A stretch of DNA of 64,000 nt from Streptomyces sp. NBC_01750. GTDB lineage: Bacteria; Actinomycetota; Actinomycetes; Streptomycetales; Streptomycetaceae. Shown in pieces: positions 53,378 through 59,624 of the stretch; positions within the stretch are counted from its first letter, which is position 1; each line of letters opens with the position of its first letter. A program made the position numbers and the translations under genes. The stretch lies in NCBI RefSeq assembly GCF_035918095.1, contig NZ_CP109137.1, positions 5,458,001 through 5,522,000 on the forward strand, given 5' to 3'. The notes under the pieces were generated by a model that ran no database searches, was not told the DNA's origin, and worked only from the letters and a program-made list of their open reading frames with translations.

Positions 53378-54307
53378 ATGGACTGGCTGACCAAGCTCCC
53401 CGTCATCGGCCCGCTCGTGGCCAGGCTGATGCGCACCCACGCGTGGCGCTCGTACGAGACTCTCGACCGGGTGCACTGGACGCGACTCGCCGGCGCGATC
53501 ACGTTCATCAGCTTTCTCGCCCTCTTCCCGTTGATCACGGTCGCCGCGGCGACCGGCGCCGCGCTGCTCGACAACGAGCAGCTGGACAAGATGGAGAACA
53601 AGCTCAGCGAGCAGGTGCCCGGCATCTCCGACCAGCTCGACATCAACTCCCTGGTCGCCAACGCGGGCACGGTCGGGCTTGTCGCGGGCGCGCTGCTGCT
53701 CTTCACCGGCATCGGCTGGATCGGCTCGATGAGGGACTGTCTGCGCGCCGTCTGGGAGCTGGACGACGAGGTCCAGGGCAACCCCGTTCGGCGCAAGTTT
53801 AAGGACGCGGGTGTGCTGCTCGGGCTCGGCGCGACCGCGCTCGCCTCGCTCGCCGCCTCCGCGCTCGGCTCCACCACCGTCGGCTGGACCGCCGAGCGGC
53901 TCGGCATCGACGAGGGCGGAGCCAGTGGCGTACTGCTGCAGATCGTGGCCCTCGTGATCGCCGTCGTCGCGGACTTCCTGATTCTGCTGTACATGCTGAC
54001 CCTGTTGCCCGGGGTGCAGCCGCCGCGCCGCCGCCTGGTCGTGGCGGCACTGATCGGCGCGGTCGGCTTCGAACTGCTCAAACTGCTGCTCGGCAGCTAT
54101 ATGAGGGGCGTCGCGTCGAAAAGCATGTACGGGGCTTTCGGCGTTCCGGTCGCCCTGCTGCTGTGGATCAACTTCACCGCGAAGCTGATGCTGTTCTGCG
54201 CCGCCTGGACGGCGACACCGAGTGAGCGGAGCGGGCCGGGTGAGCACGGTGGTACGACGGAGACCGTCGGCGGGGCTAACGGCGGCGCAGCGGCCAGCGG
54301 CGGTTGA
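53378..54307 (+). CDS. YihY/BrkB-family membrane protein
   Basis: 309 residues with about six membrane helices (for example AGAITFISFLALFPLITVAAATG, VGLVAGALLLFTGIGWIGSM, ALVIAVVADFLILLYMLTLLPG). YGAFGVPVALLLWINFTAKLMLFCAAW near the C-terminus is represented by its core VALLLWINF, the family hallmark. The YihY/BrkB family (once misnamed ribonuclease BN) has no settled function; some members are linked to serum resistance and envelope stress. The ATG at 53378 is chosen, as the longer frame upstream lacks the family N-terminus. Its last 32 bp overlap the end of the convergent D,D-carboxypeptidase gene. Confidence 0.85.
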   Translation: MDWLTKLPVIGPLVARLMRTHAWRSYETLDRVHWTRLAGAITFISFLALFPLITVAAATGAALLDNEQLDKMENKLSEQVPGISDQLDINSLVANAGTVGLVAGALLLFTGIGWIGSMRDCLRAVWELDDEVQGNPVRRKFKDAGVLLGLGATALASLAASALGSTTVGWTAERLGIDEGGASGVLLQIVALVIAVVADFLILLYMLTLLPGVQPPRRRLVVAALIGAVGFELLKLLLGSYMRGVASKSMYGAFGVPVALLLWINFTAKLMLFCAAWTATPSERSGPGEHGGTTETVGGANGGAAASGG

Positions 54308-55481
54308 CCAGGAACACACCGGCCGCCAGCGCCAGCAGCGCTCCGCCCGTGACGGCGATCGCGGTGCCGACGCCGCCGGCGCCGCTCGTCCCGGCATGCG
54401 TCTTCGCCGGAGCGCCGTTGCCGGCCGGCTTCCCGCCGTCGGAGGACGGGGTCGCGGACTTCGGCGGGACCAGTTCGCCGACCGGCTTGACCTTCCCGGC
54501 CGCGGCGAAGCCCCAGTCGAGCAGTCGGCCCGCCTCCTTGTAGACGGCCTGGCTCTCCCCGGAGTCCGGGTTCATGACGGTGACGAGCAGCACCTTGCCG
54601 TCGCGCTCGGCGACACCGGTGAAGGTCGCGCCCGCGTGCGAGGTGTTGCCGTTCTTGACGCCCGCGATGCCCTTGTACGGAGAGATGCCGGAGTCGCCGG
54701 TGAGCAGGCGGTTGGTGTTCTGGATCTCGAATGTCTCGCGCGCCTTGCCCGCGGCCTCCACACCGGGGAATTTGGCGCGTGCGGTGGAGCAGTACTCGCG
54801 GAAGTCCTTCTTCTGCATGCCGCTGCGAGCGATGAGCGTGAGGTCGTACGCGGAGGAGACCTGGCCGTTGGCGTCGTAGCCGTCGGGCGATACGACATGG
54901 GTGTCGAGTGCCTGCAACTCGTCGGCGTGTTGCTGCATGTCCATGACCGTCTTGGCTACGCCGCCGTTCATCGAGGCGAGCACATGCACGGCGTCGTTTC
55001 CGGAGCGGAGGAAGACACCGAGCCACAGATCGTGGACGGAGTACGTCTGCTTCTCCTTGACGCCGACCAGACTACTGCCCTCGCCGACGTCCGCGAGCTC
55101 GGCGTTGGTCACCTCGTGGATCTCGTCCTGCGGCAGCCGGGGCAACACGGTGTCCGCGAACAGCATCTTCAGAGTGGACGCCGGTGGCAGCCGCCAGTGG
55201 GCGTTGTGCGAGGCCAGCACGTCGCCGCTCTCCGCGTCCGCGACGATCCAGGACCGGCCGCTCACATCCTTGGGCAGGACGGGCGCGCCGGGGCCGAGGC
55301 TGACCTGGGTGCCGGGCTTGCCGAGTTGGGCGCCCCCGACGGAGGACATGGCGGCCGGGGGCATCGGCTGTTTCTTCTCTGCCGGGCGGTGTTCGGTGTC
55401 CGCGGAAGCGGGCGCGACAGTGAGAACGGGGAGCAACGCGGCGGCAGTGACCGTCAGCGCGGTCTTTTTCAGAGCAGACAC
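54276..55481 (-). CDS. D-alanyl-D-alanine carboxypeptidase (class C-type low-molecular-weight PBP)
   Basis: About 401 residues from the GTG at 55481, which begins a clean signal peptide (SALKKTALTVTAAALLPVLTVAPASA); an ATG at 55520 would add 13 residues. Serine-peptidase motifs: S-x-x-K in ASTLKML, S-x-N in RSGNDAVH, and KNG instead of the usual KTG in VKNGNTSHAG. A C-terminal membrane helix (GTAIAVTGGALLALAAGVFLV) with a basic end anchors it to the outer face of the membrane. It trims the terminal D-Ala of peptidoglycan pentapeptides. It ends inside the convergent BrkB-family gene (32-bp overlap). Confidence 0.88.
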   Translation of the reverse strand: MSALKKTALTVTAAALLPVLTVAPASADTEHRPAEKKQPMPPAAMSSVGGAQLGKPGTQVSLGPGAPVLPKDVSGRSWIVADAESGDVLASHNAHWRLPPASTLKMLFADTVLPRLPQDEIHEVTNAELADVGEGSSLVGVKEKQTYSVHDLWLGVFLRSGNDAVHVLASMNGGVAKTVMDMQQHADELQALDTHVVSPDGYDANGQVSSAYDLTLIARSGMQKKDFREYCSTARAKFPGVEAAGKARETFEIQNTNRLLTGDSGISPYKGIAGVKNGNTSHAGATFTGVAERDGKVLLVTVMNPDSGESQAVYKEAGRLLDWGFAAAGKVKPVGELVPPKSATPSSDGGKPAGNGAPAKTHAGTSGAGGVGTAIAVTGGALLALAAGVFLVNRRWPLRRR

Positions 55482-55602
55482 GCTCGAAAACGTACATGGC
55501 GTTGAGAAAAATGCGCTCATCATCTTAATGACCCGCCGGGGGTGACGCCGGGACAGCCCACCCCGAGGAACCCGGTCGGAGGACGGCGGCGATACTGAGT
55601 CC

Positions 55603-55863
55603 ATGAAGCTCAGCCGCCCCGTCTCCTGGTTCCTGCTCGCGTTCGGGGTGTGGAGCTGGTTCATCTGGATCACTTTCGTCAAGAACCTTTGGAAGGACGG
55701 TAGCGGGCTCGCCTTCGACGACGCGGGTCACCCGACCGCCTACTTCTGGGTGCATCTGCTGCTCGCCATTACGTCCTTTCTCCTGGGGACGGTCGTCGGC
55801 GTGATCGGGTTGCGTGGCGTACGCGCATTGCGTCGTGAAGACGCGCAGAAGAAAAAGGACTAG
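55603..55863 (+). CDS. SCO4848-family small membrane protein
   Basis: 86 residues with two membrane helices (VSWFLLAFGVWSWFIWITFV and FWVHLLLAITSFLLGTVVGVIGL) and a basic C-terminal tail (RREDAQKKKD). It matches the small Streptomyces-type family named after SCO4848; function unknown. The metallophosphoesterase gene starts 11 bp after its stop, so the two form an operon. It is divergent from the carboxypeptidase gene, 121 bp apart. Confidence 0.85.
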   Translation: MKLSRPVSWFLLAFGVWSWFIWITFVKNLWKDGSGLAFDDAGHPTAYFWVHLLLAITSFLLGTVVGVIGLRGVRALRREDAQKKKD

Positions 55864-55874
55864 GGGAGCTACCC

Positions 55875-57248
55875 GTGGTGGTCGTCGTCCTGCTTGTGGT
55901 GGTCGCGGTCGTCGCCGTGCTCGCCGGGGTGCACTGGTACGTATGGCGGCGCCTGGTACGCGACACGACGGCGCGGGGCGGGGCGGCACGCCGGACGGGC
56001 ACGGTGGCCACGTGGGTACTGCCGTTGCTTTCCGTGGGAGCGCTGGTGTCGGGGCGGGCGGGGGCGCCGTTCTGGCTGCAGCGGGTGCTGGCGTGGCCGG
56101 GGTATCTGTGGCTGGCGGTGCTGCTGTATCTGACGCTGGCGCTGGTGGTGGGGGAGGGCGTACGGCTGCTGCTGCTGCGACGGGCACGTGAGCGGCCTTC
56201 GACGACGGCGGTGACCGGGGCGAAGTCCCCCGCCCGCCCCCTTCCCGAAACTGTGGGGCAGAGCCCCTGGACCACCGGGCCGACTCCGGCAGCGCCCGCG
56301 CGGGGAGAGCCCGGGCATGCTGCCCTCGTGACGACGCCGATGGCGGAGGCGAGCGCCAACCGCACCCTGGCGCACCCGGCGCCCGAGGCGGTCGCCGCCG
56401 ACCCGCCCGCCGCGCATGGCGCCCTCTCGCGCCGGATGTTCGTCTCGCGGGTTGTCGGCTCGGGCGCCGCGGCCGTTGCTCTGGGGACAGTTGGATACGG
56501 CGCCTACGGCGTGCTGCGCGGGCCCCGGGTGAAGCGCGTCACCGTGCCGCTCGCCAGACTTCCGCGCGCCGCCCATGGGTTCCGGATCGTCGTCGTCAGC
56601 GACATCCACCTCGGCCCGATCCTCGGCCGCGCCCACACCCGGCGGATCGTCGACACCATCAACGCCACCTCGCCCGACCTCGTCGCCGTCGTCGGCGACC
56701 TCGTCGACGGCACCGTCGCCGACCTCGGGCCGGCCGCCGAGCCGCTCGCGCAGTTGCGGGCACGGCACGGGTCCTTCTTCGTCACCGGCAACCACGAGTA
56801 CTTCTCGGGCGCCGAGGAGTGGGTCGACCATGTCCGCGAGCTCGGGCTCAGGCCGCTGCGCAACGAGCGCGTCGAGATCGCAGGCTTCGACCTCGCCGGG
56901 GTCAACGACCTCGCCGGCGAGAGCGAGGGCGACGGGCCCGACTTCGCCAAGGCCCTCGGCGACCGGGACCCGGCGCGCGCCTCCGTACTGCTCGCGCATC
57001 AGCCCGTCGTCATCCACGACGCTGTCGAGCACGGCGTGGACCTGCAGTTGTCCGGGCACACGCACGGTGGTCAGCTCTGGCCGGGAAACTATCTTGCGGC
57101 CCTGGCCAATCCAACGGTCGCCGGGCTCGAACGCTACGGCGACACCCAGCTGTACGTGACCCGCGGCGCGGGTGCCTGGGGACCGCCCGTGCGGGTCGGA
57201 GCCGCCTCCGACATCACCGTCGTACAGCTCGCGTCCCGGCAGGCATAG
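55875..57248 (+). CDS. Membrane-anchored metallophosphoesterase
   Basis: 457 residues. The N-terminal 130 residues contain about three membrane helices. A disordered linker and a further hydrophobic, Tat- or anchor-like segment near residues 190-215 follow (SRRMFVSRVVGSGAAAVALG), then the catalytic domain. All metal motifs are present: SDIHLG (D-x-H), GDLVDG, GNHEY, and GHTHGGQLWPG near the C-terminus. It is a calcineurin-like phosphodiesterase of the YkuE/LpxH-like membrane type that would face the outside; lipid or nucleotide diesters are possible substrates. The GTG at 55875 follows GGGGAGC. Second gene of an operon with the SCO4848-family protein. Confidence 0.88.
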   Translation: MVVVVLLVVVAVVAVLAGVHWYVWRRLVRDTTARGGAARRTGTVATWVLPLLSVGALVSGRAGAPFWLQRVLAWPGYLWLAVLLYLTLALVVGEGVRLLLLRRARERPSTTAVTGAKSPARPLPETVGQSPWTTGPTPAAPARGEPGHAALVTTPMAEASANRTLAHPAPEAVAADPPAAHGALSRRMFVSRVVGSGAAAVALGTVGYGAYGVLRGPRVKRVTVPLARLPRAAHGFRIVVVSDIHLGPILGRAHTRRIVDTINATSPDLVAVVGDLVDGTVADLGPAAEPLAQLRARHGSFFVTGNHEYFSGAEEWVDHVRELGLRPLRNERVEIAGFDLAGVNDLAGESEGDGPDFAKALGDRDPARASVLLAHQPVVIHDAVEHGVDLQLSGHTHGGQLWPGNYLAALANPTVAGLERYGDTQLYVTRGAGAWGPPVRVGAASDITVVQLASRQA

Positions 57249-57280
57249 CCCGGGTTCGGCCGAGGTTGAGCTTGCCTGGG

Positions 57281-57319
57281 AGCTCAGGGGCGGAGCCCAG
57301 GGGCGGAGCTCAGGGGCGG
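57281..57319. repeat. 13-bp tandem repeat (AGCTCAGGGGCGG, three copies)
   Basis: Three copies, one with a single substitution, in the convergent gap after the metallophosphoesterase. Similar GGGGCGGAGC runs are common in Streptomyces intergenic DNA. Confidence 0.65.
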
Positions 57320-57408
57320 CCGGGTCTTCGGGTGGAGTGAGCCGCTGATGGCGTCGCCCCCTGTGGGACGAACACGTGGGCGGCGGCCGGGGTGTTCGTC
57401 ATTCCGCG

Positions 57409-58110
57409 CTACTTCTTGCGGGCGGCGACGGTCTCCGCCATTCCGGGAAGGAAGTCCGTGAACAGCTCGTGCACCTCGCGTACGAGCGGCCGCAGCACCC
57501 GGAAACGGGAGAGCGCGACACCGCGCGCGGTGAGCCTGGCGCCGCGTTCGGCGAGGCGTCTACTGCGGGCACGTCCCTCCGAGCGGTCGAAGACCCAGTA
57601 CAGGACGAGTCCCATCTGGGAGAGCCACATCAACTCGGGGAGAACGTCGGCGAGTTCCTCCGCGACCTTGGCCTTCGAACCGGCGAGGACCTCCCGGTGT
57701 ACGGCGACAACCGCCTCGCGTGCGTGTTCCGACTCGGGGGAGAAGGGGCTGAGCGGGCTCTCCGGGTCGGCCGCGTTCTTGAAGAACTGGGCCGCGAACT
57801 CGTGGTACGGCGCGGCGATGTCCAGCCACGCCTTCAGCACCCCGGCGAGCCGGGCCTCCAGATCCGTCTCCCGGTCGAGCACGGGCCGGACCGCCGCCTG
57901 GTGTTCGGCGGCGATCCGGTCGTAGAAACCCTGGACGAGGTGTTCCTTGGAGGAGAAGTAGTAGTACGCGTTCCCCACGGAGACACCGGCCTCCCGGGCG
58001 ATGGCCCGCATCGTCGTCTTGTCGTAACCGCGCTCCTGGAAGAGACGGAGCGCGGTCTCGAGGATGAGCGTGCGGGTCTGCTCGCTCTTGGGGGCCTTCA
58101 CTTCTGTCAC
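57409..58110 (-). CDS. TetR-family transcriptional repressor
   Basis: 233 residues from the GTG at 58110. The N-terminal TetR helix-turn-helix is clear: LILETALRLFQERGYDKTTMRAIAREAGVSVGNAYYYFSSKE (blocks ERGYDKTTMRAIA and VSVGNAYYYFSSK). The larger C-terminal domain contains aromatic residues (PYHEFAAQFF, LMWLSQMGLVLYWVF) able to form a ligand pocket. It starts 11 bp after the DCC-family gene, so it is third in a leftward operon whose promoter carries two identical-class 14-bp palindromes, the expected operators of this repressor. The inducer is unknown; the hydrophobic pocket suggests a lipid or drug. Confidence 0.9.
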   Translation of the reverse strand: MTEVKAPKSEQTRTLILETALRLFQERGYDKTTMRAIAREAGVSVGNAYYYFSSKEHLVQGFYDRIAAEHQAAVRPVLDRETDLEARLAGVLKAWLDIAAPYHEFAAQFFKNAADPESPLSPFSPESEHAREAVVAVHREVLAGSKAKVAEELADVLPELMWLSQMGLVLYWVFDRSEGRARSRRLAERGARLTARGVALSRFRVLRPLVREVHELFTDFLPGMAETVAARKK

Positions 58111-58121
58111 GGTGTCCGAGC

Positions 58122-58574
58122 CTAACCGGGGATGGAGCACCGGTCGTCGCAGGGCGTACCGACGGCCGCTCCCGCCGCGGTCGCCTCGCGGTATTTGGCC
58201 GCCGCGAGCATCGTGACGCGTACGAAGGGGGCACCCGCCGGAGTGGCGAGCCAGTGGGCCTTGGGCCGGTGCTCGGCCAGGGCCCAGAGGCAGACGATCC
58301 AGGCGGCGGGCCCGGTGTAGATCTGGCCCCTGTCCCCGATGACGGTGATCTCTTTGAGGGTTCCGGCGTGGTCGAGACGGGGGTATCTGCGCCGCGCCTC
58401 GTCCGACGCGGCGGGCACCAGGTCCAGTGGTACGAGTTTGCGCTGCCGCAGCAGCCAACTCCGCAGGTGCACACAGAGCGAGCACTGGGCGTCGTACAGG
58501 ACGGTCAGTCCCCGGACCGGGATGCGGGCCTGGGGGCGGACCGGGGTGCCGGCCGGGGTGCCCATCGGGCTCAC
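58122..58574 (-). CDS. DCC-family (DUF393) thiol-disulfide oxidoreductase-like protein
   Basis: 150 residues from the GTG at 58574, whose GTGA overlaps the stop of the upstream membrane-protein gene. The motif LYDAQCSLCVHLRSW (D-x2-C-x2-C, about residues 22-32) defines the DCC family, predicted thioredoxin-fold redox proteins. A further aromatic, arginine-rich section includes AAWIVCLWALAEHR. An ATG at 58565 is an alternative start. It is the middle gene of the TetR-controlled operon, between a membrane protein and the repressor, and may act on thiols of the membrane partner; that link is only inferred. Confidence 0.85.
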   Translation of the reverse strand: MSPMGTPAGTPVRPQARIPVRGLTVLYDAQCSLCVHLRSWLLRQRKLVPLDLVPAASDEARRRYPRLDHAGTLKEITVIGDRGQIYTGPAAWIVCLWALAEHRPKAHWLATPAGAPFVRVTMLAAAKYREATAAGAAVGTPCDDRCSIPG

Positions 58575-59014
58575 GCCCCGGCGGGACCGGCGGCGGGTGC
58601 GGCCCACGGGCCCTGGCCTGCCTGACCCGTCCAGCCCTGCGGCGGCACCGGCGGCGTCTGCTCGCGCTCCATCACTCCGCGCCGGCGGATCTTGTTGAGG
58701 ACGTAGACGTTGCCGAGGTGCATCACACCGAGGACGAGGAGCACGACGCCGATCTTCACCGAGAGCGCCTCGAAGAGTCCGCGGGCGTCGGAGACGGCAT
58801 CGGCGGCCTTGAGGTACAGGGCGACGAAGCCCAGATTGACCAGGTAGAAGCCGACCACCAGAAGGTGGTTCACGGCATCGGCGAGCTTCTCGTTCCCCTG
58901 GAGTACGTCGGCGAGGAAGATCCGGCCGTTCCGGCTGAGCGTGCGGGCCACCCAGATGGTGAGCCCGATGCTGATCAGCAGGTAGATGACGTACGCGATA
59001 ACAGTGAGGTCCAT
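58571..59014 (-). CDS. Small multi-pass membrane protein, first gene of the TetR operon
   Basis: 147 residues from the ATG at 59014 (GGGAGGGTGGGGC upstream). It has three membrane helices (VIAYVIYLLISIGLTIWVARTL, LLVVGFYLVNLGFVALYL, IGVVLLVLGVMHLGNVYVL) and a proline- and glycine-rich cytoplasmic tail. I recognise no named family. It is the operon's first gene, its message starts near 59050, and a 14-bp palindrome lies between the transcription start and its ribosome-binding site. Its stop overlaps the DCC start. Confidence 0.8.
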   Translation of the reverse strand: MDLTVIAYVIYLLISIGLTIWVARTLSRNGRIFLADVLQGNEKLADAVNHLLVVGFYLVNLGFVALYLKAADAVSDARGLFEALSVKIGVVLLVLGVMHLGNVYVLNKIRRRGVMEREQTPPVPPQGWTGQAGQGPWAAPAAGPAGA

Positions 59015-59027
59015 GCCCCACCCTCCC

Positions 59028-59041
59028 TTGAACGCGTTCAA
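59028..59041. promoter_or_regulatory. Proximal 14-bp palindrome (TetR operator candidate)
   Basis: TTGAACGCGTTCAA is a perfect palindrome lying between the predicted transcription start and the ribosome-binding site of the TetR operon. It is 44 bp, centre to centre, from a sister site. Confidence 0.75.
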
Positions 59042-59056
59042 AAGCTGTTGTGATGG

Positions 59057-59085
59057 ACTGTAGACCTCCTTTTGAACATGTTCAA
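59057..59085 (-). promoter_or_regulatory. Promoter of the TetR operon with its -35 inside an operator
   Basis: On the minus strand TTGAAC (59085-59080), exactly 17 bp, then TACAGT (59062-59057): a strong vegetative promoter. The -35 hexamer is the outer half of the perfect palindrome TTGAACATGTTCAA (59072-59085), so a repressor bound there would block RNA polymerase directly. Confidence 0.8.
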
Positions 59086-59346
59086 GCAGGATGGCACCCG
59101 AAGGCGCGGCGGCATCGGGGCTCCAACCCCGGCCGGGTGACGCTCTCTTGCGAAGTGGCAGGTCACATGCCGCGGGCGCCGGGCTGTCGCCTGCGTCGAT
59201 CGCGAGGACACGCTGATCGAGGCGGCGGTCGGGCGGGCGGTCGGGCGCGATGGAACTGCCCGTGGGAACCCCGCTGGGCCCGGCCGCAGGCGGGGCGACG
59301 AGAGAACGCATCGCGTCCCGGCTCTCCGGGCCGCCCGCCCGCAGCC

Positions 59347-59474
59347 GGAGTTGTGCCGGGCCGGTCACTCCCCGGGCCGGAGTTGTGCCGGGCCGGTCAC
59401 TCCCCGGGCCGGAGTTGTGCCGGGCCCGTCACTCCCCGGGCCGGAGTTGTGCCGGGCCCGACATCTCCTCGGGC
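59347..59474. repeat. Four tandem copies of a 32-bp unit
   Basis: Copies start at 59347, 59379, 59411 and 59443, each beginning GGAGTTGTGCCGGGCC. The first two are identical, the third has one change and the fourth has decayed at its end. They lie in the 610-bp gap between the TetR operon and DUF4132, with no gene covering them. Confidence 0.88.
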
Positions 59475-59582
59475 CGAAGCCGCCGCTCGTGAACCCCCAG
59501 GGCCGGAGCGGCTCGTGCGCTCCCAGGGCCGGAGCCGCTCGTGGTTTTCCCGGGCCGAAGCCGCCGCTCGTGAACCCCCAGG
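59471..59582. repeat. 31-bp direct repeat pair
   Basis: The same 31 bp (starting GGGCCGAAGCCGCCGCTCGT) occurs at 59471-59501 and 59552-59582, flanking about 50 bp of related GGGCCGGAGC sequence. It directly follows the 32-bp array. Confidence 0.85.
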
Positions 59583-59624
59583 TCCCGAACGGTCGCTCCG
59601 GCCCGACCGGCCCGACCGGGCCGC

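Noticed and set aside
58119..58124. TAGGCT as a private -10 box for the TetR gene
   Set aside because: It coincides with the stop codon of the DCC gene and is 8 bp before the GTG without a -35. Transcription from the operon promoter explains the gene sufficiently.
59347..59474. CRISPR-like array from regular 32-bp repeats
   Set aside because: The copies are directly adjacent with no unique spacers and no cas genes are nearby; it is a tandem minisatellite.
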